DNA of 64,000 bases from Siphonodentalium dalli (Eukaryota > Mollusca > Scaphopoda > Gadilida > Siphonodentaliidae): contig CP136068.1 of the NCBI GenBank assembly GCA_032622095.1, positions 53,500,443 to 53,564,442 on the forward strand, given 5' to 3'. Position numbers and translations under genes: made by a program. Below are positions 1-12,251 of this stretch, in pieces; within the stretch, counting starts at the first letter, position 1, and the number at the start of each line of letters is the position of its first letter. The notes under the pieces are model-generated. The model was not told the DNA's origin. It searched no databases and saw only the letters and a list, made by a program, of their open reading frames with translations.

Positions 1-585
1 ACGACCACAGGTCAAGGAGCCCAGAGGGTCTCCATTGAGCAGTGGGGTGTCCACCTTGAAATGTTCAGCTACATAGCCCTGATTCCCCCACCCAACATCG
101 TCCATAGTCTGCTTCCTCCCAACTGAAGCAAACACACTCCCAAGTTCGTAAAATTCCTTTGCACATGTATTTTACAACTGATACATGAAGCTTCCTAACT
201 GTTGCAAATTTCCAACCTGACATGCCCCTCTTTTTTTAATGGTGGACCCATTTCAAACAAATTTTGATCCCAACTCTCCATAGGCCATATACACCAAATG
301 CCATTTCTTGATTGGTCGAGCCTATTTTAACAAATCTGTAACCCAGCCCCAAGTAACACAAGGACCCTCCATGCTAGTTACTACTTATAAGCTAAATAGG
401 CCTGATGGCTCTTGAGGAGGAGCCATTTTAAAAATTACTATGGGGGAAGAATTATGTCCCTGGTCGCACACCTATTTGACCTGGTGACCCCATTTGAACA
501 AATCTGAATCCCAGTCACCCAAGGACTCTGCATACCAAATGTATGCTAAATATGCCAAATGGTTCTTGAGAAGATGTTTTAAGAA
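1..585 (+). repeat. Second dispersed family ('GTTATGGCCCTGGC' type), left part
   Basis: From about 300 the text matches a family repeated at 42060-42580 and 43905-44705: 'CATTTGAACAAATCTGAA', 'CCAGTCACCCAAGGA', 'TTCTTGAGAAGA', 'TTTTAAGAATTACTATGG'. It resumes at 3275-3590 after HINE-like copy A, which therefore landed inside it. Bases 1-300 show no recognisable gene. Confidence 0.6.
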
Positions 586-3274
586 TGAAAATGTCAGTGA
601 CACTGTAGCTCAACTTGGAAAGAGAATAATTTCATGTTTTACAGTCAATGGAGTGATTAGGAATGTGGAAAGATGAAAGGCCTAGTTATGCAAAGAGTAA
701 AATTCAAGATGGCCGCTGGCAGCCATATTTTTTTTTGCCGAATGACCCCAAAAGACTCGTTACCATTTACATGTCACTGTTAACATCTATAACAAATTTC
801 ATGATGATCCGACAAAAGATACAACCTGTAGCCTGTGTCAAAGGATTTAGTCATGTAAAGAGTAAATCCAAGATGGCAGCTGGCGGCCATATTTTTTGGC
901 CGAATGACCCCAAAATGACTCGTTCCCATCTACATGTCATTATTAACTCATTCAGTGCCAGGTTTCGTGGGGAAAACGCTAGCCAGGACCCAGGTTTCCT
1001 GGGGAAAAAGCCATAAATTACACTAGCTATATATTTAGTTTGATTATTCAATATTGGAAAGAATTGAACTGACAGCAAGAATTTATATTATAGGCCCTAC
1101 TCATGAAGTTCTTTGAAAGTCCAATTTCGGTACTATAGGGTCATCACAGGTCCAAAATTTTGTGTTGCCATGGCAACGAGTACTTCAAATTAAGACTGAT
1201 TGTGTGAAATTACAAATCTGTTTTATGTGACCATCTAACTAACCTATTCTGTGCAGTTTTAGGCATTTATTTTGCTGGTGGAATAACATAGCATTATGTT
1301 ATGGCAAGGATCGGAAGTGGGGGGGAGGTGATAAATGAGACCCTTCGAATTTTCTAAATGGGATGACGTTTAAAATAACCGATTTACTAGAGAAGCAGAT
1401 GACAAAACAGAAAACAATTTGAAAATCAATCGCTTCCGTTCGATAGGCCTACAACAATCATTCTATAACTGTGCGGCATATACTTCCAGTTCTTGTGACG
1501 TATCTACATGTACAGCGTCAATGAATCATCATTTTTGGCCATCGGAGTAACCCGGTGACAATTCTATCGAATTCAGCGCATCGAAAAACCCCTCACTACC
1601 AAATTTCAGTTCGATATATTAAAAGATATAAGAGCAAGCTTACTGTTTTCTATAGTAATTTATCATCGTAATTTGGCGAACCCTTAAGGTACATAGTTTG
1701 ATTGACGTAATGCGCACATTGTCCAAATCATCGTTCTTCGATCGTTTGGTGTTAAACCAAGTGTTCGATGGATCAGGGAATGACCGACCTGATAGTAATC
1801 GCCCTTTACGCAATCGAAATTAACAGATCTGTATGGTGTATACGTTGGCCTCTCAGAGAGTTTGAACTCTGCAAGACTTTAGTCACGCCACAAAACACAA
1901 TTTTTCACCACCTATATTCAGACGGCTCTATCTCCTGAATGCCTCAATGTACGGAGCTGCCAGATACGTTGTTTGAACGGAGACATCTTCGGCTAGGCCA
2001 TGGTTTATCAAAACTGTGAGTTTTTCGCCGGCACATGGATGGCACTTTCGGGCGATGGATATATCCGTCGCCGGCACTGAATGAGTTAAAAAGGCATTTC
2101 CACTGAAAATTTCAAATTGATTCATATGCTGTGCAATTAGTGTCAAATTAATCCGGAGTTATGACCGATTGAATTCCCCAAAAATGTATGCCTTAACATC
2201 CATGACAAATTTCATGAAGATCCCACCAAAGCTACGACCTGTAGCCCGTGCCAAAGGATTTAGTCATGCAAAGAGTAAAATCCAAGATGGCTGCTGACGG
2301 ACATGTTTTTTGGCCGAACGACCCCAAAATTACTCGTTCCCGTCTACATATCAATATTAACATCCATGACAAATTTCATGATGATCAGACAAACAGTACG
2401 ACCTATAGCCCGTGCTAATGGATTGAATTTTGAAATCCAAAATGGCTGCTGGTGGCCATGTTTTTTTGCCGTATGACCCCAAAATGACTCTTTCCCATCT
2501 ACATGTCAATATCAGCAGCCATGACAAATCTCATAATGATCCAACCAAAGGTACGACCTGTAGCCCGTGCCAAAGGATTTGGTCATGCAAAGAGTAAAAT
2601 ACAAGATGGCTGCTGGCGGCTATGTTTTTTGGCCGAACGACCCCAAAATGACTCGTTCCCATCTACATGTCAATATTAACATCCATGACAAATTTCATGA
2701 AGATCCCACCAAAGCTACGACCTCTAGCCTGTGCCAAAGGATTTAGTCATGCAAAGAGTAAAATTCAAGATGGCTGCTGGCAGCCATGTTTTTTTGCCGA
2801 ATGACCCCAAAATGACTCATTTTATGAAGATATGACCAAAGATACGACCTGTAGCCCGTGCCAAAGTATTTAGTCATGCAAAGAGTAAAATCCAAGATGG
2901 CGGCCATGTTTTTTGGCCGAACCACCCCAAAATGACTCATTCCCATCTACATGTCAATATTAACATCCATGACAAATTTCATGATCAGACGAACAGTACG
3001 ACCTGTAGCCCATGCTAATGGATTGAATTTTGATATCCAAGATGGCCGCTGGCGGCAATGTTTTTTGGCCGAATGACCCCAAAATGACTCGTTCCCATCT
3101 ACATGTCAATGTCAACAGCCATGACAAATTTCATAATGATCTGACCAAAGGTACGACCTGTAGCCCATGCTAAAGGAAATTGTTGACAAATCATGCGCAC
3201 ACACCAACACACACACGGATGACGGATACCAAGCCATGGCAATAGCTCAAACTTTATAAAGTAAAGTTGAGCTA
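586..3274 (+). mobile_element. HINE/pearl-like element copy A, interrupted by a TTAA insertion
   Basis: The left part carries TAGCTCAACTTGG near its start; the right end carries the hairpin AGCTCAAACTTTATAAAG...AAGTTGAGCTA. Between them are degenerate core units of about 160 bp containing 'CAAGATGGC', 'GACCCCAAAATGACTCG' and 'ACGACCTGTAGCCC', then a CA/GGAC-like tract near 3190-3230. Oyster pearl elements and Helentron-derived HINEs are described with the same parts: tandem core, tetranucleotide tract, subterminal inverted repeats and 3' hairpin. An insertion occupies 943-2192. No coding capacity is seen. Confidence 0.7.
943..2196. mobile_element. TTAA-flanked insertion inside copy A
   Basis: The core repeat normally reads ATGTCAATATTAACATCCATG. 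Here it stops at TTAA 943-946 and resumes with TTAACATCC at 2193-2196, so about 1.25 kb was inserted with a TTAA duplication, as piggyBac-type elements do. An inverted repeat TTAACTCATTCAGTGCC (943-959) pairs with GGCACTGAATGAGTTAA (2073-2089), so the true terminus may be at 2089 with about 100 bp extra. No transposase reading frame is present. Confidence 0.55.
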
Positions 3275-3599
3275 ATAACTATTGAGGGAAAGAATTATAT
3301 CCTGGCTCCGACGATATTTGACCCAGTGTTACAATTCTGAATCAAATCTTAATCCCAGTCATCCATACCAAATATAAGCTGAATAGGCCTGATGGTTCTT
3401 GATAGGAAGACGTTTTAAGAATTACAATGGATGGACAAGTTAGGTCCCTGGCTTCGCCCTTATTTTACCCAGTGACCTCATTTGAACATATCTGTATTCC
3501 TGTCGCCTAAGGACCCTCCATAAAAATTATAAGCTAAATAGCCCCAATGATTCTAGAAATGTTTTAAGAAAGAGTTAGGTCCCTAGCTATACCACTTTT
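3275..3599 (+). repeat. Second dispersed family, right part after copy A
   Basis: The sequence picks up with ACTATTGAGGGAAAGAATTA, the continuation of the unit broken at 585, followed by further degenerate units up to 3590. A reverse-oriented HINE-like fragment begins at 3600. Confidence 0.55.
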
Positions 3600-4067
3600 T
3601 AGCTCAACTTACTTTGTAAGTTTGAGCTATTGCCATGGGTTGGGTCCGTCGTGCGTGCGTGTGTGCATCCGTCAACAATTTCCTTTGGCGCGGGCTACAC
3701 GGAACACAAGCCTTGAAATAGGGTGTCTGTCATTTGCAGAATGAGGTCCACAGAGGGTGAATTTAGTGATGCTACCCCGCATAGCGGGCTAGCATCACCA
3801 CATTCACCCTCTGGGGACCTCATTCTGCTTACACCTCAGCAGAATGAGGTTCCCAGAGGGTGAATTTGGTGATGCTAGCCCGCTATGCGGGGTAGCATCA
3901 CTAAATTCACCCTCTGGGGACCTCATTCTGCAAATGACAGACACCCTATTTCAAGGCTTGGGGCTACAGGTCGTATCTTTGGTCTGATCTTTATGAAATT
4001 TGTCATGAATTTTGACATTGACATGTAGATGGGAACGAGTCATTTTGGGGTCATTCGGCCAAAAAAC
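3600..4067 (-). mobile_element. Reverse-oriented HINE-like fragment (right end)
   Basis: It opens with the reversed terminal hairpin TAGCTCAACTTACTTTG...AAGTTTGAGCTATTGCC and (CGTG) tract, then reversed core sequence (GACATGTAGATGGGAACGAG, TTTTGGGGTCATTCGGCC). It is split by a palindromic MITE at 3707-3960. It stops at 4067 without a left end. Confidence 0.65.
3707..3960. mobile_element. Palindromic hAT-like MITE, copy 1
   Basis: A 254-bp nearly perfect palindrome with ends CAAGCCTTGAAATAGGGTGT and its complement; each arm carries GCAGAATGAGGT and GGTGAATTTAGTGATGCTA. It interrupts a HINE-like fragment. GGGCTACA at 3692-3699 recurs at 3961-3968, an 8-bp duplication, with seven extra bases on the left. 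Three relatives are at 14947, 43143 and 55347. Confidence 0.7.
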
Positions 4068-4290
4068 ATGAAATGTTTGCAATATGGAGAAGCTAACGTA
4101 AATGTCTGACATAATACACATGAGTAAAACTTGTACAAACGTGAATACGAGATAACTTGTGGTCAGCACCCAGCAAAAACATTACATTTCCTTTGCCTGT
4201 GCCGATTATGATTTACCTCATGCAGCGTTTTTGGCATGGTTTATACCTTTAAGACCGAAACACACTATTTTCGGGTTTGTAGATAAGAAA
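4068..4290. other. Unassigned spacer with a decayed palindromic motif
   Basis: No gene is seen. GAGATAACTTGTGGTCAGCACC near 4150 is a decayed form of the CTACGAGATAACTTGTAG palindrome found at 19246-19932. Confidence 0.3.
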
Positions 4291-7219
4291 ATGAAAGTGT
4301 CAATGACACTGTAGCTCAACTTGGAAAGAGAATAATTTAATGTGTTACTGTCAATGGAGTGATTAGGAATGTGGAAAGTTGAATGTCTAATACTAGTTTA
4401 TCAACATGAAAAGATATATATATACATGTATATAAAAGTAAAATCTAAGATGGTTGCTGGCGGCTATGTTTTAATGACAAATAACCCCAAAATGACTCGT
4501 TCCCATCTACATGTCAATTTCAACAGCCATGACAAATTTTATGATGATCAGACTAAAGGTACGACCTGTAGCCCGTGCTAAAGGATTTAGTCATACAAAG
4601 AGTAAAATCTAAGATGACTGACAGCGGCCATGTTTTTTGGCCGAATGACCCCAAAATGACTCGTTCCCATCTACAAGTCAATATTAACACCCACGACAAA
4701 TGTCATGATGATCAGATGAACAGTACGACCTGTAGCCCGTGCTAATGGATTGAATTTTGAAATATGTTTTTTTTCCGAATGACCCCAAAATGACTCGTTC
4801 CCATCTACATTCCAATTTCAACATCCATGACAAATTTCATAATAATCGGTCCAAAGGTACGAACTGTAGCCCGTGCTAAAGGATTTAGTCATACAAAGAG
4901 TAAAATCCAAGATGGCTGCTGGCGGCCATGTTTTTTGGCCGAATAGCCCCAAAATGACTCGTTCCCATTTAGATGTCATTGTTAACATCCATGACAAATT
5001 TCATGATGATCTGACCAAAGGTACGACCTGTAGCCCGTGCTAAAGGATTTAGTCATGCAAAGAGTAAAATCTAAGATAGCCGCCAGCGGCCATGTTTTTT
5101 GGCCAAATGACCCCCAATATGACTCGTTCCCATCTACATGTCAGTATTAACATCCATGACAAATTTCATGATGATCAGACTAAAGGTACGACCTGTAGCC
5201 CGTGCAAAAGAATTGAATTTTGAAATCAAAGATGGCCACTGGTGGCCATGTTTTTCGACCGAATGACCCCAAAATGACTCGTTCCCATCTACATGTCATT
5301 GTTAACATCCAAGCCAAATTTCATGATGATCAGACTAAAGGTACGACATGTAGCCCGTGCTAAAAATTTAGTCATACAAAGAGTAAAATCCAAAATGGCT
5401 GCTGGCGGCCATGTTTTTCGGCCGAATGACCCCAAAATGACTCGTTCCCATCTACATGTCATTGTTAACATCCATGACAAATTTCATGATGATCGGATTA
5501 AAGGTACGACCTGTAGCCCGTGCTAAAGGATTTAGTCATACAAAGAGTAAAATCCAAGATGGCTGCTGGCGGCCATGTTTTTGGGACAAACGACCCCAAA
5601 ATTACTCGTTCCCATCTACATGTCAATATTAACATCCATGACAAATTTGATGATGATCAGACTAAAGGTACGACCTGTAGCCCGTGCTATAGAATTTAGT
5701 CATACAAAGAGTAAAATCCAAGATGGCTGCTGGCCGCCATGTTTTTTGGCCGAATGACCCCAAAATTACTCGTTCCCATCTACATGTCAATATTAACATC
5801 CATGACAAATTTCATGATGATCAGACGAACAGTACGACCTGTGGCCCGTGCTAATGGATTGAATTTTGAAATCCAAGATGGCCGCTGGCGGCTATTGTTT
5901 TTTGTCCGAATGACCCCAAAATGACTCGTTCTCATCTACATTCCAATTTCAACAGCCATGACAAATTTTATGATGATTGGACTAAAGGTACGACCTGTAG
6001 CCCGTGCTAAAGGATTTAGTCATACAAAGAGTAAAATCAAAGATGCCTGCTGGCGGCCATGTTTTTTGACCGAACGACCCCAAAATGACTCGTTCCCATC
6101 TACATGTTATTATCAACATTCATGACAAATTTTATGATGATCAGACTAAAGGTACGACCTGTAGCCCGTGCTAAAGGATTTAGTCATACAAAGAGTAAAA
6201 TCCAAGATGGCTGCTGGCGGCCATGTTTTTGGGCCAAATGACCCCAAAATTACTCTTTCCCATCTACATGTCAATATTAACATCCATGACAAATTTGATG
6301 ATGATCAGACTAAAGGTACGACCTGTAGCCCGTGCTAAAGAATTTAGTCATACAAAGAGTAAAATCCAAGATGGCTGCTGGCCGCCATGTTTTTTGGCCG
6401 AATGACCCCAAAATTACTCGTTCCCATCTACATGTCAATATTAATATCCATGACAAATTTCATGATGATCAGACGAACAGTACGACCTGTGGCCCGTGCT
6501 AATGGATTGAATTTTGAAATCCAAGATGTCCACTGGCGGCCATGTTTTTTGTCCGAATGACCCCAAAATGACTCGTTCCCATCTACATTCCAATTTCAAC
6601 AGCCATGACAAATTTTATGATGATCGGACTAAAGGTACGACCTGTAGCCCGTGCTAAAGGATTTAGTCATACAAAGAGTGAAATCAAAGATGCCTGCTGG
6701 CGGCCATGTTTTTTGGCCGAATGACCCCAAAATGACTCGTTCCCATCTACATGTCATTATTAACATTCTTGACAAATTTTATGATGATCAGACTAAAAGT
6801 ACGACCTGTAGCCCGTGCTAAAGAATTTAGTCATACAAAGAGTAAAATCCAAGATGGCTGCTGGCGGCCATGTTTTTGGGCCAAATGACCCCAAAATTAC
6901 TTGTTCCCATCTACATGTCAATATTAACATCCATGACAAATTTCATGACGATCAGACAAACAGTACGCCCTGTAGCATGTGCTAATGGATTGAATTTTGA
7001 AATGCAAGATGGCCACTGGCGGCCATGTTTTTTTACCGAATGACCCCAAAATTAATCATTCTGGTCTAAATGTTGATGTCAACAGCTATGACAAATTTCA
7101 TAATGATCCGACCAAAGGTACGACCTGTAGACTGCATTGTTGACGCCTTACGTACACACGCACACACGGACGACAAAGCCATGGCAATAGCTCAAACTTT
7201 ACAAAGTAAAGTTGAGCTA
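4291..7219 (+). mobile_element. HINE/pearl-like element copy B with about 17 core units
   Basis: It starts with ATGAAAGTGTCAATGACACTG and TAGCTCAACTTGG and ends with GCCATGGCAATAGCTCAAAC and a hairpin closing in AAGTTGAGCTA. The body holds core units of 154-167 bp. Two unit types alternate: one with GGATTTAGTCATACAAAGAG before CAAGATGG, the other with ATGGATTGAATTTTGAAATCC. From about 5530 to 6850 they form a four-unit higher-order repeat of about 650 bp. A (CACACGGACGAC) tract precedes the hairpin. Open frames here are by-products of the repeats. Confidence 0.75.
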
Positions 7220-8585
7220 ACAATGAATACTATTGTGCTGTAACATAATCTCAAATTGGCACACAGGAAGATTATACCATGGGGTGCCGGCACTCAACTT
7301 GTTCAAGCCACATGAATAGAACTAATAATATTCACTTTTGAATTTTTTCCGCTATCGAAATAAGTTGATAGATAAACCTGAACTACCTTTCATTGAGCAT
7401 TATATGTCCCAAAAAGACGCATTGAAGTCATAAAGAATACACAATTTGTAACCCAATTTTTGGGCCCCGAACATAAACTGACATTCATAGGAATTTTGGA
7501 AGCGGAAAAATGAATATCCGGAAAAGGTACACAATCCAATTTGATGGTCCCCCATATCCAGTTACAATGACGGAATTTCAATAAATGCCGATTTAGTTAT
7601 CCAAATTAGTGTATTACCAATAAATACTCATAACGATACCAAGCAGGATCTTATATTTGCCAAAAAAAGTCCTATAATAATGTTTCTTCTTGATGGTTTG
7701 TACGACGAGCGAGTGCGCTTTGCAACTTCCATATATGGTGATGCCCATAGTTTTAGTGGAAATCCCCACACGTCATGAGAAATGTAAACATTTCCACATG
7801 TAACCGACATGCTGTTATATAACAGGACTATCTGCATGACTAAAACATGCTTACCAATTCGTAAATAAGAATATGTTATATATCCGTACGTCAACTATCA
7901 AAAGTTATCTTATTTGTTGTTGCTGACGTTACTTTTAATCATGCTATATTCCGAAGTTAATTTACCATAGCATTGATCGTTATTGCAAAGTCACAGCGAA
8001 TTGTGACGGCGTCTGCACATGTCCATATATTTCTGGAAGAAGATAATTCAAATATTTGCCAGGCCGCCAAATAGTCGATGTGGTGAAAGACAACAGATTT
8101 AAAAAAAATGATATCTGATAACTTTGAGCTTTGATGGGTGGGTTCCTCGACTCAAATCAAATATTTTTTATCCCGAAGCCGATGAAATAGTATTTTAGGG
8201 ACGTTTAATTGGATTATGCATCTCTAACATGAAACTATTTAAAAACTTTACGCTCTGCTTTCTCTTCATTTTAATAAAAAATTATGTAGTACATGTACCA
8301 TAAAGCGGTTCAGAGTGACGACAGCTCTAGATTTTGTTCCCATTGTCTACTGTTGCAATTTTTACGCGACCGCTGACTAATAACATTAAACTGGCACAAA
8401 CGAAACGATCTCAAATTCATCAAAAAGCAGAAGAAACAAAACACATATTTTCAGCACTGTATCAACCTATTTGTTCGGAAATTTCCACGTAGGTATGTTT
8501 TGAGATATGCCTCTTATATAATTATATATTTACATACATCTAATATCGCTTCCCCCATAGCATTCCGTTAGACACATCCCCTGAG
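7220..8585. other. Unique-looking non-coding stretch
   Basis: No gene, strong tandem repeat or palindrome was recognised. Short minus-strand open frames (7390-7581, 7628-7894) resemble no known family. Confidence 0.3.
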
Positions 8586-8660
8586 TCAATGTGTTCATAA
8601 ACCTATGAACGTAATGTGACGTCACTTTCAATGTCGTTCATAGGTTTATGAACACATTGA
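8586..8660. repeat. Perfect 26-bp inverted repeat with a CRE-like loop
   Basis: TCAATGTGTTCATAAACCTA... at 8586-8611 is exactly complementary to 8635-8660. The 23-bp loop holds GTGACGTCAC (8616-8625), containing the consensus CREB/ATF palindrome TGACGTCA. It may be a small MITE; regulatory activity is unproven. Confidence 0.8.
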
Positions 8661-9460
8661 TCCCGGAAATCAATACCCTACCCCTAAAGCTCATCTCCTG
8701 TTTACACAACCCACATTTCGGCATTTGTTGAGAAGTACGTGTGGAGATATCTCACATCACAGCTATGTTATAACATAAAGACGACACTCTGTTTATAACC
8801 CCACACATTTCGAAACATCGCAAACAATGGTGTTTGCTCATATGCATAATTATCGTTTTTAATTTGCAATTGAAATACGTTGTGCATATATAGTGTTGCG
8901 ACCGACGTAAATTCGTTTTATGGTGTAAGGTTCGTATATTGGGTCTTCTCACATGAGCACCGTGGACCACATAGTTGCACGATAGCATTATGCTGCAGCT
9001 AATACTGAAATACCGCAGACAAATGCACAATCGAGCGACCATACAATATGTTTCGTGTTTATAACCGCGCTACTCAGTCGAGTTTGATCATTTCCTGGCT
9101 GCTACAAATATTCCCCCGACCTAACAAATATATCATTATGGTAGAACGGCATGTTGTCAATTTCCTATCCACAACCGAAACTTAATTGTTAGTTTCAGAT
9201 ATTATCATACTTGAAATCAACACATCTACATTCATTACAAGCTAAACAAGACATTTCGTCATATGTGTATACTTTACTGTGAAATTGTGTTTTCCGCTCT
9301 CCGTCAATGGATTCTCACAATGTTTGGTTTTCTAAATAGCGAGGATTCGAACTGTCCGAACTGAACTCCATGCGTTCAATTAAGTTGAATAAATAGTGGG
9401 AAAGACAGACATTTCCTAGTTCATAATGAATTTCAGTATATAAATATAAATAATAAATGG
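8661..9460. other. Unassigned non-coding stretch
   Basis: AT-rich sequence with no recognised gene or repeat. A 96-codon minus-strand frame (8752-9042) has no recognisable domain. Confidence 0.3.
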
Positions 9461-9467
9461 CAGGTTC

Positions 9468-9585
9468 AACATGGTCATGGGTTTTGACCGTGATAATAAT
9501 TCAGCAAACTCTGCATGAAACCCTTCGGGGTTCATGCAGTATGCTGAATTATTCTCGCGGTCAAAATCCCATGACCACATTGAAA
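9468..9585. mobile_element. Palindromic MITE (snapback)
   Basis: TGGTCATGGGTTTTGACCG and ATAATTCAGCA in the left half are mirrored by TGCTGAATTATTCTCGCGG and TCAAAATCCCATGACCA on the right, around a GCATGAAACC/GGTTCATGC core. A diverged half-copy lies near 41330-41400 (GAATAATTCTTGCAG, ACATTGAAACC). Confidence 0.65.
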
Positions 9586-9848
9586 CCGCCGTTCATTTCT
9601 TATGTATACATAATTTTGGGGTTCGAACAACCCATGTTCATTTAATATAACAGGGTAATAATATTCAACTTCCAAAAAATATCAACATATGAATATCATT
9701 TGGGTCAATCATTATGAATGAAACTGAACCGTATTAATTCATTGTGAATTTCCAAAGAGAAAAGAGTTGCCATGTGATGCAAAACAATTTCCTTATCCTC
9801 AATCATCAATTGGCTGAATATAATGTGAAATGTGTGCTAACTGCACAC

Positions 9849-10037
9849 AATCAGTCATGCATTGTCAAGTTCAATAATCAGTCATGCATTGTCAAGTTCA
9901 ATAATCAGTCATGCATTGTCAAGTTCAATAATCAGCCAAGCATTGTCAAGTTCAATAATCAGTCATGCATTGTCAAGTTCAATAATCAGTCATGCATTGT
10001 CAAGTTCAATAATCAGTCATGCATTGTCAAGTTCAAT
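9849..10037. repeat. 27-bp minisatellite, 7 copies
   Basis: Unit AATCAGTCATGCATTGTCAA + GTTCAAT repeated seven times with one variant copy (CAGCCAAGC). It is a multiple of three and so stays open in two frames; not taken as coding. Confidence 0.9.
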
Positions 10038-10378
10038 AATCCCAACTCGTCTTTTTTATTTTTATGAAACAAATTTATGACCTGAGATAAATTTTATGAT
10101 GACAAATAGCTAAATGTAGTCTTAACTGCTAACCATGAGTTTGCTGAACCTCTCTGGTATCTTGGATAACTGGTGGCCAACGACGGATAAAAACAAAAAC
10201 AATTCAGTCTGATAAATCATAAATGTAGTTTAATCGATACTCATATATAAATAAATAGAACAAAGCTTGAATTGATCGAAACAATCAAAGGTAATATGAA
10301 GAGGCATTAGTAACAACAATGAGCACTTTATACAGTCGACTCACAAACTCACCATGAGTACTCACTAAATAAGACACA

Positions 10379-10503
10379 TTCCCATGAGTAGACCCACAAC
10401 ATAACACATTCCATGAGTAGACCCACAACATAACACATTCCATGAGTAGACCCACAACATAACACATTCCCACGAGTAGACCCACAACATAACACATTCC
10501 TCT
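10379..10503. repeat. 29-30-bp minisatellite, about 4 copies
   Basis: Unit CATGAGTAGACCCACAACAT + AACACATTC repeated four times, one copy with CACGAG. Confidence 0.85.
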
Positions 10504-10913
10504 TGGTATGAGTTGAGCCACAAAACAGATATTGCTACTCAGCAAGTCGACTTGAGAAGTAAAAAAAAAAACTTCAAGAAACGTGGCAAGTTTAAACATC
10601 AGATATAACTGTAGGTAAAGAGTGAGGCCCGAGTATACGAGGCAATCCTTTATTCAGCTAAAAGGATCATAATCACAAGGCTCCGATCACAATCGTAGTC
10701 AATCACTTTCATAGTCATTTTTTCAAATCTCGACCCATAATAGGTTAGGATTCCATCATTACTGTCTGGTGTAGATGAAGTGGTCATGCAATCATACCCG
10801 ATATGGATGAAAGTTGGAGTTATTTTAAAATATGCTTATCAAATTAAAACAGGTAATTTCAATAAAAATTCTCAATCTGACCTGTCTAAAAATAGGTATC
10901 AATCATTTACTTA

Positions 10914-11527
10914 TTCATTGCTGGCAATACTACCACCGGATGTGCTGGCAATAATACCACTGAATGTGCTGGCAATAATACCACCCAATGTGCTGGTAAT
11001 AATACCACCGGATGTGCTGGCAATAATACCACTGAATGTGCTGGCAATAATACCACCCAATGTGCTGGCAAAGTTACCAATACCACCAGATGTGCTGCCA
11101 ATACCACCCGATGTACTGGTAAAAATACCACCCAATGTGCTGGTAATAATACCACCCAATGTGCTGGCAATAATACCACCCAATGTGCTGGTAATAATAC
11201 CACCGGATGTGCTGGCAATAATACCACTGAATGTGCTGGCAATAATACCACCCAATGTGCTGGCAAAGTTACCAATACCACCAGATGTGCTGCCAATACC
11301 ACCCGATGTACTGGTAATAATACCACCCAATGTGCTGGTAATAATACCACCCAATGTGCTGGCAATAATAGCACCCGATGTGCTGGCAATGTTACCAATA
11401 ATACCACCCGATGTGCTGGCAAAGTTACCAATAATACCACCCGATGTGCTGGCAAAGTTACCAATAATACCACCCGATGTGCTGGCAATGTTACCAATAA
11501 TACCACCCGATGTGCTGGCAAAGTTAC
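10914..11527. repeat. 24-bp minisatellite with higher-order structure
   Basis: Units of the form CTGGCAATAATACCACCCAA + TGTG, mixed with shorter variants (TTACCAATACCACC). A block of variants at 10996-11129 recurs in the same order at 11198-11314, showing a longer-period duplication. Because the unit is 24 bp, long frames are open on both strands (about 266 codons plus, 210 minus); I treat these as artefacts. Confidence 0.9.
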
Positions 11528-11559
11528 TGCAGGTATCATTCTTATTTCAAGGACTGTTT

Positions 11560-11692
11560 CTCCTCTCTGTAGAGCTGTGAATTCTGATCATATTTGACCC
11601 AAGGTTTAACTAGATCTAATTATAGTTCGCCTCTCTGTAGAACTGTAAATTCCGATCATATCTGATCCTAGGTTTAGCTAGATCAAATTATA
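11560..11692. repeat. 68-bp direct duplication
   Basis: CCTCTCTGTAGAGCTGTGAA at about 11561 recurs as CCTCTCTGTAGAACTGTAAA at about 11629, and the following bases align with several substitutions. Confidence 0.7.
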
Positions 11693-12085
11693 AGACTTGC
11701 AGCACTTGAGATTTTTCAAAATTTTTAGCCATTTTTGTTAAATTATGAAAGGAACTGAAGTCATGAAGTCATGTCACTGGGGTTAAAACATTGACATTTA
11801 ATATGTGCGGAGAGATGAGTCGCTGAGAGGAATAAAAGATGGATACTGGCCGTTTTGAAAGACATAATGGTAAGATAGCTGCATATGCTCCAGCCGATTT
11901 GACACCAAGATCGTCTACATTTCATAAAGTAAGAAATTACTTCCAATTAACGTCCCTGATAATAACCAGGCATCAAAGGGTGGAGGATAAGTATCATAAA
12001 ACTCAAAATATTCTTTTAATATTTATCATTTTGACAATGAAAAAATATATATAACATATATTTATATTAGGTGATCTTTCAAACA

Positions 12086-12251
12086 TTAACCCTTTGATGA
12101 CCAGAGCTGCGCTGGTGCAGTATTAAAGATCCTGTGCCAGTGCATTCTCTTATATATGCGAAACTCCCTATGGGAGACACGCATATATAAGAGATTGCAC
12201 TGGCTACCAAGATGGTAAAATTTCAGGAAGCTCTAGTCATGTAATGGTTAA
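12086..12251. mobile_element. TTAA-flanked palindromic MITE, copy 1
   Basis: Bounded by TTAACCCTTTGATGACCAG and a diverged right end TCATGTAATGGTTAA. The core GTGCATTCTCTTATATATGCG is mirrored by CGCATATATAAGAG. Relatives lie at 58639 and 62357. TTAA borders with CCC ends suggest a piggyBac-mobilised MITE. Confidence 0.6.

Noticed and set aside
5289-6405. Several 60-77-codon frames repeated across 5.3-6.4 kb
   Set aside because: Successive translations of the HINE-like core unit.
10780-11580. Long open frames (266 codons plus, 210 minus)
   Set aside because: They coincide with a 24-bp minisatellite that is open on both strands; no domain or coding bias independent of the repeat.
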